Of a DNA stretch of 64,000 bases, positions 37,122 to 48,603 are shown piece after piece. The position numbers were made by a program, and so were the translations under genes. The DNA lies in the NCBI GenBank assembly GCA_029962745.1, contig CM057151.1, forward strand, positions 39,469,136 to 39,533,135, read 5' to 3'. This DNA comes from Echinometra lucunter. Taxonomy: Eukaryota > Echinodermata > Echinoidea > Camarodonta > Echinometridae. Each line of letters begins with the position of its first letter. Positions within the stretch are counted from its first letter, which is position 1. Under the pieces are notes generated by a model. The model saw nothing but the letters and a program-made list of their open reading frames with translations. It had not been told where the DNA came from and ran no database searches.

Positions 37122-40100
37122 CTTCCAGGTATGGTAAAAGCAGTGCTGGATTTGACGCGGGTACTTTTGACCGGGTCTCTTAATTTTGTCCCTTGTTCAA
37201 TCAACTGTGGGAAAATGGTGCACAAAATTGATACCAAAATAATCAGAAAGAATTACTCTTCCAGATTAAGTCACATTTACTTATCTTCACATTCTAATTT
37301 GTAAACAACGTACAGTTGAAAAGTGTTGCATTTTTATTGGCTCACTCTTGTAGGACGTAGAATAATACGCAACTCCACTAAATCTCCTGAAGCGAACAAG
37401 TACTACGACAAAGATCATAAGAAGGATAGCAATGACCCAAGCCTTTATCTCGTAAAATACAAGTTGTACTATTTTCTTTTTGACCAATGAAGCGAAACGT
37501 TTCCTATCATTGTGTTCTTTTTACATGTGGTTTCTGTAAAGCAACCACTTGTAACAACTTTCCTGAAAGACCTCCTCTGCTATACTTTACTTCATTTTTC
37601 CGTTTTCCTTTTCCTCACCCGGTTTCTTTCTTCTCTCGTTCTCTCCCCTTTTCACATTTCTCAGTTATCAAATTTGTCGAATTTTCACCCCATTTGTCTA
37701 TGATGCTTGTCAGTGTTCCATCCTCTTCAGTCACCGGCGTCCCTAATCACCTCAACCTGAAGAGGAAAGCAATTAGTCACGCCAGATAAACGACAAGTCA
37801 AGAGGTCAGGATAATTGTCAAACACGGACTTCTTGGGGGGGGGGGGGGGCGTCGCGAGAAAACTTTGAAGGCGCGGGGTGCAAGGAGTTGGATGATTAGG
37901 CGGACAGTTTCAAGACAGAAAGAAAGAGGATGAAGAAGAAGAAAGATGAAGAAAGATGAAGAAGAAGAAGAAGAAGAAGAAGGAAGAAGAAGAAGAAGAA
38001 GGAAGAAGAAGAAGAAGAAGAAGAAGAAGAAGAGAGAGACAGAGAGAGAGAGAGGGGGGGGGGGAGATGATGTTTGTTCCCGGTAGAAAAGTTGCATAGT
38101 AAATATGGGAAGATCCTGCCGCCCATCCACCGCCCCCCCCTTGATCTCTCCTTTATTTATTGTAACAGAAAACTACAATCATGTGACAATGGTGTGTATG
38201 AGCATAGAATATAGCTTCCTTGCTTTCATTAGCGATTCTGTCGATTTTGTATAAAATGGGATAATTCTGATAAATCTTCATAATACAGATTGTCATCACC
38301 AGGTGTATTAATCACAGATCTTACCCTATCCAGAACACATTGAAATAATTCCATTGCTGTAGTTTAGACATACATAAACAAAGTTGACACGCCATGTACT
38401 TTTCGTCTGCCTTATTCATTCAAAAAGATATTATTTGAATTGTGCAGACGGTTACCTAGAAGTTGGACCACATTTTTTTTGCCGACACGTTTGCGCAACT
38501 GGGGCGTCACTCCCACGATGCCACATTCCTCGGACCTTTTCAACGTTCGATGACAAAACCAGTAACGAATCTTGCCTTGCATGTTATCATACTGCCATAA
38601 TGCATGAATTTCATTTTTTCAGCATTTTTGATAATTTTCCATTTATGGATGACCAGTTGGGAACGTAGCCCCACAGTCATTAACAAAAATCACACTGAAT
38701 AAGTCAGGAAAAGCAGAGTTTTTTGTGTCTCTGTAATTCACTTGATTTTTACTTGTAATTTGTTTGATTTTCTCTTGATTTTGGTCGTTTATGCCACTTG
38801 CTTATGCTTAATAAATACTTAATTATTTAAAAAAAGAAGAAGAAGAGTGCTCTGCATAACGATACCAGTGATTAGCAGTGTACAAGTGTGGAATCATTTC
38901 ACAGAGGACTAAACACATTTTTTTAATGACACTAAACAAAGCGATGGTTATGCCAGAACAAGAGAGAGAGAAGTGCACAAATTCTATAATGATAATGATA
39001 ATAATAATGGACTACAGATGAAAATTCTGAAGTGGGAGGAAGCCTCACATTGTATCCCTAGGCAAACCATCTCTCTCTCATTGTGTTTCAAAAGAAGAAT
39101 GGGGTATAGAGGTGCGCACATTTCTCCTAAATATTTTGATAATTCGTGTGATAATAAGGATTACAGGTTACGACAACATGAACTTGTCACAGCGAATAGA
39201 CCACAGCTACCAGATAGTTTGATTTTGAAGAATCTTGGTACTCGACATACTCGAAATGAAATTCTGACAACTTTGCAGTGTAAACTGAAGTCATTGATTG
39301 TGTTGTTAGTGAATCCCTCGATCTAATATCTTCCTATACTGTGTCGTGATGAATGATGAATAATGGGGCAGAACTCTCCCAATACCATGAACACGGGAAG
39401 GAAGCGCGATGAATATTATGGGCAGCCTTCAAACTGTAGATTATTTGCAATTCTTGCACCGATTTTCCTAAGATTTCAGATAGTTGGGGAGAGGGGGGGG
39501 GGGGTATATCGACTTCATCCTACGCTGGATAAGGTAGTTCTTTATTGGTTTAAAGAACCACAGTCATTATGAGCTTTATACGTGCAGGTATTTTGACAGT
39601 TTCCGTGGCGTATTTAAGAAATGGAAGACAGTTGCCCCAAACTAGGAGGGGCGAGGAAAGGACCTAGGCTCATTCCTTGCAACTACCATTGGACGCTTTC
39701 TGAATATTAGTTGTGCGCCTTGAACTGTTGAAACAGTGGGCTTACGCTGACTCCACACTAAGATGGGAACACCACTAGATCTACCATGTGATGTTTATAC
39801 CGTTGTAAGATTGGCATCATATCAATCATCCCTTCATGACAAAAGTATGTTCAAAATGTACCTGTTGTATATAATTACTATCTGCGTATAATGTTAGTGT
39901 TAAGCGATGATATCATGACAGAATTTGAAGGGAAAGGAAATCGAAAGTTTAAACTGACGTTGTTATTAAGCGGGATATAAACAAGTTAATCGGTAAGAAT
40001 TACAAAATGCTTTGACAAATTGTTTTGTTTTTGGCACAAATTCCAGGATGTCAAAGCGTAGCATAATCAGTTCCTTTAGATTTCCCAATTCTCTCCCGCA

Positions 40101-43100
40101 ATACCAGGAAAAGTAGCTTGACCCCGCGCCGACGTGAAATCTGAACATAGCATGGGAGTTCAGAAAACATCATGTTTCTCTTGAAATCTATACGTCACCA
40201 GCTATGATTCGACCTTTGACCTTGAACATGACGTTGGAACGAAATAGTTCTGATTTGCTTCGGAGCAGGGGTCCCTACCACTGCCGAATGAGATCATCTA
40301 GTCTTTAAATCTTTCCGTTTTCTTTTGATAAAATTCCACTTAGATTTTGACAAGTGGGAGGTTGTGTAAATGTTTTTGAATAAGTTAATAGTATTAGAAT
40401 TTCTTAAAGAAACACTTTTGCCTGAGGTGAACATTGACTTTGCTGATATTAGTGCGAGAACGTTTGTCAGTCCAATTTACATTAGACATTTGTTTTAAAA
40501 GCTCTTTCATTCTTACAGTCATCTGTACGAATGGAAAGAGAATGAAAATTCTTCCTCAATTATTGTTTTAAGTCGCTATTCACTGTCGCGTTGAAATGTG
40601 TTAACATTAATGTAAAGATGGATATGCTAAAAGCAGAATCGTTTAAGGCTCATCCTTATATTTCACGATATTTAGTGGGAGCTGTTCTGTGCAAAGTGAC
40701 TCCTCATCTTTAAGTGTCATCTGCAATTTATCAGTCAGTTCTGACCTCTGTGGACTTGACCTGATTCCAGACTTTCTACCTACTTCTAAGACAACTTTGA
40801 GGAACAATGAGGAGAAAGAAAGAGACGGAGGGAGATTGAAGTGTCTAATTTGTTTCATGTTTAAGATGTCTTTAGCATATTGGGCGTCACTGACACCGAA
40901 ATGCCAATCTGTATTAATGGAACATCCTCGATCGCGCCAAGGGGCTTTCTCTCCCATCTTGCATGTCTATTGTCCTCTATTAACTCACGGTCAATCAAGT
41001 ATGGCACCTAGCCAAGAGGAATATATGAGAAAGGCCGATGATTTTGCATCTTGTATCTCATCATCAAACTACGCCTTTTTCCTGGCTTTTGTGGTTATAA
41101 AACAAAGTATACAAATTTGAAGATTTAAGAATAGCAGGCAAGATGAGGTCAACCTAAGAGCAGCTTAGAGTGATACGTTTTCGAAGAATAAAGGAGGACT
41201 ATCAGCCTACAAGTTTGTGTTAATCATATTCTGAATTTTCATAATTATTTCCAACAAATACTGGAATACTAAAATTCTTGACAAAGTCTGTTTTGAAGTT
41301 CAGTGCTTATGATTCCTTGAGTCGTTGAGCTGCAGTATAATAATAAAAATCACTGTGTTGCAACTAACATCACAGGAAAAGGAAAAGTCAAACAGACGTT
41401 ATAATACCTCGCAAACAGAATTGATCAATTATGGAGTTAATTAGCATAGGACATACCTGACCACTGTTTGCCAGCTGATCCGTTGAGGATTGAGGATCCA
41501 GTCGGATGGCCAATCCGAAGTCAGCAATGGCACATGTGCCATCATCTTTCACTAGGATGTTGGTACTCTTTAGGTCTCTATGTGCCACGGGTACCTTGTG
41601 CAAACCTTGCGATCCATACGTCTCAGCGTGGAGATGCGCCAGTCCTCTGGCTGCGGAACCACAAAGCTTGCAGAGGTCGATCCAATTCACGGTGCGCTGC
41701 CGCAGGTACTCGTGCAGGGAGCCATTCTTGTAGTACTTGGTGATGAGCCAGTACTGACGCGTGGCGCTGGTGACGCTGACCCGTCGGACTTCCGCGGAGA
41801 TGAACTGGACGATGTGCTCGTGTCGCATCATCACCGAGTGATCCGTGAAGAGTTCTTTCTCGACGTTCCACGATGCCGAGTCGTACTCGGAGAAGACCTT
41901 GACGGCGACTATTCGCTCCTTGGTGCCGTTGTTGATCTTCCAGCTGGCCCGCCAGACCGCGCCAAAGCGTCCCTTTCCAATGAGCTCCTCAAGGGTGATA
42001 GGAAGGTAGTTGCCATTTAGATGGAGCGGGCTGTCTGGAGGACTGTCCTCCCCGATTCGTTTCGTCTCGCTCTCATCCGTGGTCATATCGATGCTCGTAC
42101 TCTCCGTGTTGCTTGTCTGCGTTTGGGTGTTGAGTTCGTCCATCATGGGCTGTCTGTATCGAGTGACGTGAATGTACCCGGCAACGGCGATCACAATGGT
42201 GAGGAGCACTGCAGGCACCACGGAACAGACGACGATGACAAGGATCTCACGATCCAGCAGCTGTCCCTTTTCACCTTCTTCACCTGTTCTCTCTGGATCT
42301 ATAGGAGTGAAAAAAGAAGAATTACTACTGCTCATCAACATAATAATCGGCACCTACGTGGCTTCAGGACTATATGAGTTATATCAAAGTACAAGTACAT
42401 GCATATTCACTATCAGTATCATGAATTTACAATAATCATTTCTTCATGCAGTTTCTTACCGTCATGTTCTAAGAATGCCAGAACAATACCTCAGTGGGAT
42501 AACTGAATTTTTCTAGATCTCATTTGAACATAATTGTAAGATGGTCTCTACAACGATTAGGACTATACGAATCTTCCCTTACAGCTTTTTAAGGATGTTA
42601 GTGTTATTAATATTAGACTTGCTGGAGCGTCGTAAGGTGGGGTTCGCGGGCACATGAAGTGAGCACTCGGGACAAACGATAAGCACACACACTTTAAACA
42701 TTCAACGGCAAACACACATTACAAACATAATCGTTTCACAAAGAAGCAACGGATACACATTAACATAGCAAATATTTTTGCAAAGAAAAAGAGAAAAAAA
42801 AATGCAAAGAAGAAGAAAAAAAAATATTTTTGCAATTCTTTGCCATCTAATACACGTGACTATATATTCTCTTATTTATCAAATGTCAAGATTGTAGGCC
42901 TGTGATTGGTCACTATAATATCTGCAGGTACGATATCAGTTCAGATGGGTACTACTCTTTATAGTTTCTTCACCCTGTTAAAGATCATTTGCCCACTCGT
43001 GTCCTAGGTTATGGAATGGCCTTCCTGAAGACATCAAAAAGTGTTTAACCTCTGAAACTTTCAAGAAGCATCTTAAAACATTTCTGTTCACTTCCTAATT

Positions 43101-43155
43101 TCTTGAAAAGCGCCTTGAGCACTCCACAGAGTGGATCTGGCGCTATACAAGTCGC

Positions 43156-43188
<33 letters not shown>

Positions 43189-43214
43189 CATTATTATTAT
43201 TATTATTATTATTA

Positions 43215-43248
<34 letters not shown>

Positions 43249-43277
43249 CATCATCATCATCATCATCATTATTATTA

Positions 43278-43309
<32 letters not shown>

Positions 43310-44678
43310 GTTATTATTATTATTATAATTATTATTATTATCATGACGCCATTGCAAAATGCCTCAAATTCGTGACATCACAGTCAGTGAATTATATTAA
43401 ATAGTATTTTCTGTATAATGTCAGCGTCTTTTACAAAATATTTCATTGAAAAACATTAGTAGGATGAGAAACTGTCCTGTAATAAGGACAGGCATCATAC
43501 AAAAGAGAGTGAAACATAGCCAGTGCAGACATGTCTCTGAATTACTGGCGCATAATTAACGCTATCGAAATGGCGCACCGTAGGCATGGTAGGCATGGTA
43601 GGCATCGGACATTATAAAAATGACCTGCCAGCATCATGCACTCACCTGTGTTTTTATTCGGCGGGTTTTTGGTGGTTGCGTCAGGCTCACTCGAGGGTGA
43701 GAGGGTTGGTTCTTCGGGCAGTGTGGCCTCTGCCATGTAAAGGACCTTGTTGCAACCATCACTGGCGCAGGAGCACGAATAGGATCCTCCCGCAGAGTAG
43801 CTGTAATCATCAAGATGCGCCTATGTATAGGAGAAGTGGAAGGGAGGAAGAGGATGAGGAGGGAAGGAAAAGAGAGAGGAGGAAGAAAAAAGAGGAATGA
43901 AAGGAGGAGATGGATGAGAGCATATGATTATTACAACAAGCACATTAAAACATAACAGTATGAGGATGATGGTTGCTACGGCAATACTTAACAGATACAG
44001 GCACCCCAAAATACATATCCTTGCCCACATTATTTTTCCGCTAAAAGTGTTTAAATAAAATGTTCAATAAAATGTTCGAACGAAGATTCAAAAAGATGGT
44101 CCTAGTTTCAAGCAGGCCCTCTGATGACAGACAAGCCCTATGCCATCACATGTATGTCTGCACTACATCCGGATTTTTTTTTGTAAGGAGATTACGTAAT
44201 GAGATATTTTTTTTATCGTGATGAGAAAATCATTGATATAGTATGTTAGATAGGACTTTATCAGTTTGTATAATCTTTCAGGGGTTATATGCAAGTAGGC
44301 CTATGCAACATTATATCGAATCCTCCATTTGATTAAGCTTAATCAGTGCAGCTTCATTTTCGTCCACGAATGATTCACCAAGGATTTGTCATTCTCCATT
44401 AATAAGCAATACCTGACAATATTTCTGTCCGGTTGCCTCAGGGTTAGTTTCGTTGATGCAGGCGAACATGCCATCGATCCGAGGGCCTGACAGATCGGAG
44501 CCATTGGTGATGGGTGAAATCCCTGGGAACGTTGCGACCAGACAGTACCCCACACATGGTATCGTCGTCGTGCAGTTGGTTGGGACACATGAGTCGGTGT
44601 CGCATTCGACAGGTACTTCGCAGGCGAGGCACTCGAAGGCCGAAGTTGTCCCGAGGGAAACAAGAATCACAAAGGGAA
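27898..44678 (-). CDS. TGFBR2: TGF-beta receptor type II (Ser/Thr kinase), missing only the first short exon
   Basis: The product is a single-pass membrane serine/threonine kinase that binds a TGF-beta-family ligand and phosphorylates a type I receptor, which then signals through Smads. Minus-strand exons are 44678-44413, 43820-43646, 42298-41457, 32264-32123, 28489-28359 and 28077-27898 (578 complete codons). Exons 1-2 of these give the signal-peptide core ([13 protein letters not shown]) and a 12-cysteine ectodomain with three N-glycosylation sites. The next exon gives the TM segment ([21 protein letters not shown]) and the kinase: Gly-loop [13 protein letters not shown] lysine, [11 protein letters not shown] and the type II-specific [15 protein letters not shown]. 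Later exons give [25 protein letters not shown] and [13 protein letters not shown]. Wording after DFG and around TSRC matches TGFBR2 more closely than activin/BMP type II receptors. APE is changed to SPE. Confidence 0.92.
28359..28489 (-). CDS. TGFBR2: TGFBR2 exon, kinase subdomain X region
   Basis: The acceptor is tctatatccag and the donor is CCG then GTAAGT. It completes Asp (G|AT) and encodes INEYELPF through [12 protein letters not shown], equivalent to the DYEPPF ... RPEIPSFW segment of human TGFBR2 with the same spacing to SRC. Confidence 0.92.
30309..30410. repeat. (GA)n microsatellite
   Basis: This is an interrupted GA/GAA/GACA tract of about 100 bp following a poly-G run. Confidence 0.9.
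30958..31088 (-). mobile_element. tRNA-derived SINE head
   Basis: Read on the minus strand from 31088, it has an A-box-like segment (TGGTCTAGCGGTAACGTCC) and, about 50 bases on, a B-box (GGTTCGAGTCTG). The spacing and insert are too long for a clean tRNA, and no proper acceptor stem closes, so I call it a SINE promoter rather than a tRNA gene. Confidence 0.6.
32123..32264 (-). CDS. TGFBR2: TGFBR2 exon, activation-loop/APE region
   Basis: The acceptor is cttacactacag. It encodes [47 protein letters not shown] plus one base. The donor is AAAG then GTGCCT, weaker than the others. It is supported by the phase-1 join and exact length match to human TGFBR2 across the junction. Confidence 0.9.
32295..32505. 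repeat. (GA)n-rich microsatellite block
   Basis: Two pure (GA)n runs (about 32301-32320 and 32477-32502) are joined by GA-rich degenerate sequence. It starts about 30 bp upstream of the kinase exon acceptor, so on the minus strand it is a CT-rich tract ahead of that acceptor. Confidence 0.85.
33250..33394. mobile_element. Foldback MITE, CCAGGGGAG family, copy 2
   Basis: The left end reads ccaggggagtgtttcatgaa and the right end ttcatgaaacgctcccca, complementary apart from a base or two. Inside are inverted copies of 'gtcggtgattttcac'. It shares its termini and size with 5037-5202. Confidence 0.75.
33958..34470 (+). pseudogene. Decayed non-LTR (LINE) reverse transcriptase fragment
   Basis: In shifting plus-strand frames the text reads [17 protein letters not shown], then [13 protein letters not shown] (the YADD catalytic box), then a Trp-rich connector and [15 protein letters not shown]. 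These are reverse-transcriptase domains 4-5 and thumb of CR1/Jockey-type LINEs. At least two frameshifts and stops (for example after QFF near 34247) make it dead. Its 5' and 3' ends are missing. Confidence 0.75.
35908..35955. repeat. (GA)n microsatellite
   Basis: An almost pure GA run of about 40 bp within the large TGFBR2 intron. Confidence 0.9.
36716..37121 (+). mobile_element. tRNA-derived SINE, near full length
   Basis: The 5' head is tRNA-like with an A-box (TTGGCTCAGTCGGTAAAG) and B-box (GGGTTCGAGTCC). A long body follows with the phrase 'cgttaaagatcccactg', then a 3' tail of (AAT)n at about 37092-37121. The head, body and simple-repeat tail are the classic SINE layout. It is in sense orientation on the plus strand inside a TGFBR2 intron. 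Confidence 0.85.
37925..38066. repeat. (GAA)n / (GA)n / poly-G compound microsatellite
   Basis: About 110 bp of GAA repeats runs into GA and then a G run. The open frames across it (poly-Ser, poly-Phe/Leu) are artefacts of the repeat. Confidence 0.9.
41457..42298 (-). CDS. TGFBR2: TGFBR2 large exon: TM segment and kinase N-lobe to DFG
   Basis: The acceptor is cactcctatag and the donor CAG then GTATGT. It encodes 280 residues from [15 protein letters not shown] through the TM helix, an acidic juxtamembrane stretch ([17 protein letters not shown]), [15 protein letters not shown], the hinge, [25 protein letters not shown] and ANSGQ. A single large exon covering TM and N-lobe is also the human layout. 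GC content is well above the surroundings. Confidence 0.95.
42955..43345 (+). mobile_element. 3' end of a CR1/L2-type LINE plus (ATT)n tail
   Basis: The plus-strand frame starting near 43006 reads [28 protein letters not shown] and stops at TAA 43096-43098, the usual C-terminus of CR1/L2 LINE polymerases. A short 3'UTR with 'gcgccttgagcact ... ggcgctatacaag' follows, then about 190 bp of ATT/ATC repeats (43157-43345) as the tail. Only the last part of the element is present (5' truncated). Confidence 0.8.
43157..43345. repeat. (ATT)n microsatellite with ATC interruptions
   Basis: It gives poly-Ile, poly-Asn or poly-Leu frames on both strands, which are not genes. It is the simple-repeat tail of the adjacent LINE. 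Confidence 0.95.
43646..43820 (-). CDS. TGFBR2: TGFBR2 exon: end of ectodomain
   Basis: The acceptor is ctatacatag and the donor is ACAG then GTGAGT. It encodes [26 protein letters not shown], the terminal cysteine cluster of the three-finger fold, followed by a Pro/Ser/Thr-rich stalk ending in NKNT. Confidence 0.9.
44413..44678 (-). CDS. TGFBR2: TGFBR2 exon: signal-peptide core and cysteine-rich ectodomain
   Basis: The acceptor is atcttccttacag, entering in phase 1, and the donor is CAG then GTATTG. It encodes the hydrophobic [13 protein letters not shown], then [12 protein letters not shown] and on to QKYCQ, with nine cysteines and N-glycosylation sites at NCT, NGS and NET. No ATG precedes the hydrophobic core in this exon, so the start codon must be in an upstream exon. 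Confidence 0.9.
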
Positions 44679-46360
44679 CTGTAAGGAAGATATGAAACAA
44701 ATAGAATGATATTTTGATTTTAAATCGGACACTTTAAGAACTGGCATTTCTTGTTACGTATCAGAAGTTGTATCTACATTAAGTGGTCCTCTGTCGGGGT
44801 TTGCATGGCATTTTGGAGTAAAGAACCTACATAGGAGAATGTGTCACTATTTTATCATTTGCTCCCATGCTAGTCGTTGAAGCAAGTGGACCTTGTTCTC
44901 AATATTATGGTGCTTCTCTCTGGTACACTTCGGAAAACATATTTCGAAATACGAACAATGTGGAACCATCTTGATGATAAGATTGTTCCAGATCAGAAGC
45001 TCAAGGATACTTCAAGAAAGAAAGGAATTACCTTGCAATAAAAGAAATGTTGGCATGCCCGACGGAATGGTAATTAACCTTATTGAATTCGCAGTTTGTC
45101 GGAACTATATGATAAAATTATAAGATGTGTTCATACAAACTCAAGACAAATGACATCCCTATACTGTCTAAGTTTACATGGGTTTTAAGGTTTCAAGTTT
45201 TTTGATCAAGAAAGGACGTTGGATTTAAATGGGTGAGAGTATATTTGTGTTTGGAAAGAGGAAGAGTGGAAAAGGAAAAAGTTCATGACCTGCAATAAGC
45301 GCATGTTGGAGAAATCTTAAGGAGTATGGGGAGGCTACATCAACGTCTCAAAAACAAAAAGAGAAAATATCAATCCCAATGAAGAAAAGAAAAGGGAAAA
45401 GGAAGAAATCATGGCAAGGTTAGCAACATGCGTCTTGTTTTTGAAATTTGCCTCAGCTTTAGACCCCTCTAAGGTGAAGTTAAATGGACCAAATCATGGA
45501 CGGAAGAGAAGGTATACTAGTTCATGGGAGGAAAAAGAGAGAGTTGGGTTGAGAGAGTGACGAAAAACTTGGTGATGAAAGCTAGTTCCAACCCAACCAT
45601 GTGATTACCGTTTGCAATGGTTTGGGAGTTACAACTAGAACAACAATCAACGTGTCTGTATTTCGCCTTGTCTCTTCGCAAATGGGAAATTGTCTGTCTT
45701 TCCCTTTGAGGGAACATTCCCTGTCGAGCTCGTAGTACCAGGGTATGTTTTCTTTAGTGCGACTTTTTTTCAGGGTTTTTACGGTTATACATGCAAAATG
45801 TGTGGCCCCTTTCGATTTTTGTTCTTTAACCTATACAGTGCACTTTCGTCTGCAATATGTGATCTTTGATATAGCCCTTGCCTACTTTTTGAAATCATTA
45901 TCTTGGGATTTCTTGAGCTGTTATGCCAAACGAAGACACACTTTCGAAACATAAATGAATTTAAGAGGTTATGGCACATAACACTATTTCAAATATTATA
46001 AACAACTTTGAAAGTTGTGACATGAAATAAGCAGTAATGAAGCACATGAATCGTGTTTTTTAAAAATTTGTTTATCATGGAAACATGAATAATCTCAGAT
46101 TTTTTTTCTCTCTCAGAAAATATACATGCCGTAGCGTTGAGAGGGAATGTGCCTTTTTATGCATATCACCGCCAAATACCAAGAGACCTCTTAATCTGCA
46201 CCCCTGGATGAGCTCAGTCTTACACCCCTATGGACGCTTCTTTCCCCCTCCGAACAGTGACGTCATCATCCACTACCGGTCATCTATCAGCAGTAGACAA
46301 CCTCGCGAAGAAAAGTGAGTAATACCCCATCACACGTCTGCGATGTTTTTCTTCCTTTCT

Positions 46361-46362
46361 TT

Positions 46363-46396
<34 letters not shown>

Positions 46397-46412
46397 CGTC
46401 TCTCTCTTTTCT
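46361..46412. repeat. (CT)n microsatellite
   Basis: A CT run of about 50 bp. Confidence 0.85.
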
Positions 46413-47355
46413 TGGTGAAAGTTTTCAATGTCCCATTTCACTTCTCCGTTGCATGTAACACTGTAAATAAAGTAAATACAGTAATTTTCAAAAGCTTACT
46501 GACACTTTATATGATTAGCTTCTCGCCTTGTCTGTGAATTGAAAGTTGGCCTACCAACGGTTTACTCTTTCCGATTACCCATCAGTCAATAGGGGAAAAA
46601 TGTATTTCTACTAGCATAATCATGATAATAATAAAAAGAGTTAAAAAAACAACAACAACAAGAACAACAACAACAATAGTAGCGGATGTATAATTCAAAT
46701 CATGATACTAGTAATACATGGGCGACCGCCATCACCGAAGCAGTACGCTCACTACGCAATGAATTGGGGGATTAAACGAGGGGACTGCAAAATTCGTTGA
46801 ACAATGAGTGTCTGTGAAGTCTATAGTAATTTTTTTTCTTATGTGTATGAATCAGATTAATATTTACATTTGTCGACTGAATTTTTATCCATTTGTTGAC
46901 GGTGTTTCCTGAAAAAAGAAAACGCAGTAGTTTCAAATTTACCGAGAGTGGAGGAGATGGGGTGGGGGTGGGCGTTGCTGCCCTCTAGCACCCAACGAGT
47001 CGGGCTAAGGTCATGCATTCGCAGGATGGTCTTACCCTAACATTCAAGTTTCGCTGAACAATATGTCATTCTTTCACCTCATCAGGCATAATTTCCACAA
47101 GAAAAGACTGTGATATTCCAGGAAGCGATTCATTTGAGAATTATGCGTTCAAGATGTAGGGGTTAAGAGAAGTTGAAGCTTCTAGTTGCCACAGATTACT
47201 GTCAAACACATGTTCAAGATCGAATGGATTAGGCCAAAACGGAAGGTAAAACGGGGGCTCTTCCGGTAATAATGTGTGTCATCAGAACTTTTATCATAGA
47301 CGGACCGGGGAAAGGGGCGGGGGGAGGGCAAAAGTTTTGTTCGTGTTCCTAACGA

Positions 47356-47430
47356 AGGAGGCGCGATAGCTCAGTTGGTATGAGTGCTACCAACTTTTTG
47401 CACTTTTAAGTTCGTATTCTAGATAAGACC
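47356..47430 (+). mobile_element. tRNA-like SINE fragment
   Basis: The segment reads 'gcgatagctcagttggtatgag', a good A-box context, but the B-box further on is degenerate (aagttcgtattct). It is probably an old SINE head. Confidence 0.35.
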
Positions 47431-48547
47431 CGGATGGAAACGGGAGCAAACAGGCATGAGAACAATCGAAATGATTTCTAACCAGTGCTGAGCTGAAAGG
47501 ACATCCGTTTACCCTCATCAAAATAAAATCTCATTTACAAATGTGGTTTGAATTATTTCGGTTTTCTAAGTTGAATTGTGCTGTTAGATTATCAGCTTGA
47601 ATGAAATCCAAACCTTTCAGAGTAGGTTTTGACCAAAAACTTGTCAGGGCAGGCTTTTATTAAATTCTAAAACTAAGTTTACTATCCAGATTGTCATTTT
47701 TCAAATTAGAATGGCACGAAGACATGATGGGTAAGGAAACGCTCTACAAGGGATATGTCAGAGATTGCTGATAATTACATTTGGAATGTCGGCATAGATG
47801 AGTTTCTAATATGGATTTTTATTCAGAAATTAGTCACTAAGAACAAATAAATTTAATCAGTCTCTGCTTTCTTCCTTAGTCATGTATGATGTTAATCTTA
47901 CTGCAACAATTTGGAATCATTAGATCATGACAATGCTAATACACAATCCTAATCGAAGCATTTCTCGTTCGAATGATGGAACCTGTTCATCTAAAAAAGA
48001 CAGCTATATATGACTTGTATGATAAAGCCCTTCAAATTAAGCTTAAATCGCAATATTTTCATTCCATCATAAACAGAAGGCGTGGAGAGCGAGATTATTT
48101 CAACTCTAAGTGTTTATTATTTATTGTAATATTTTCAGGGATTGTATTTGATTGTGAATATACCATTTCGAAGGAAAGACTAGAAAACAGTGAAGTCATG
48201 GTGTAGTGCTTACCAACCAAAATACCCAGGTCCCCTATACTCGAAGTATAACGATATGGATCAGATATCCTGATGTTGGTCTGGATAAATGCCAGGCTAC
48301 CAAATGCATGAAATGTGAGGGGGGGGGGGGTGGGCGGGGGAAGAGAAGCGATAGACGTGTATAAAACGAGTAAGGAGAGGGAGGTGGAGTAGAGGGAGAG
48401 GGAGGGAGAGAGAAAGAGAGAGAGAAAGAAAGAGAGAGAGAATTAAGAACAAGAAGGGGAGTGAGAAAGAACGCAAAAGGGAGAGAGATCATGTAAATGG
48501 GGAAAGAGAAAATAAGCGGCCGGTATAAAGGAAAGCGCTAACAGCAG

Positions 48548-48548
<1 letters not shown>

Positions 48549-48592
<44 letters not shown>

Positions 48593-48603
48593 GGGGAGGG
48601 GGG
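48549..48603. repeat. (GA)n plus poly-G tract
   Basis: A pure GA run of about 30 bp followed by G-rich sequence. Confidence 0.9.

Larger units (their letters stand above)
32265..41456 (-). other. TGFBR2: TGFBR2 large kinase intron (9.2 kb)
   Basis: This splits the kinase between NSGQ and VGTPRY. It contains GA tracts (32295-32505, 35917-35955), the foldback MITE 33250-33394, a decayed reverse transcriptase 33958-34470, an 11-bp hairpin at 34600-34625, a palindrome at 35171-35188, a full SINE 36716-37121 and a (GAA)n block near 37930. I recognise no host gene in it. Confidence 0.75.
42299..43645 (-). other. TGFBR2: TGFBR2 intron with LINE 3' end and ATT array
   Basis: Besides the LINE tail and microsatellite (42955-43345) this intron is AT-rich with nothing recognisable. 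Confidence 0.75.

Noticed and set aside
37798..38130. Pro/Ser/Phe-rich frames on the minus strand
   Set aside because: They read through GAA, GA and G runs and have no domain.
38973..39572. Possible second LINE fragment (117-codon plus frame)
   Set aside because: Some wording is reminiscent of LINE C-termini, but no diagnostic motif is present.
43045..43375. Long poly-Ile, poly-Asn and poly-Leu frames on both strands
   Set aside because: They are translations of the ATT/ATC microsatellite tail of a LINE.
46085..46318. Plus frame ending at a GTGAGT donor-like site and a TGACGTCA nearby
   Set aside because: The donor is attractive, but the protein resembles nothing and no partner exon was found.
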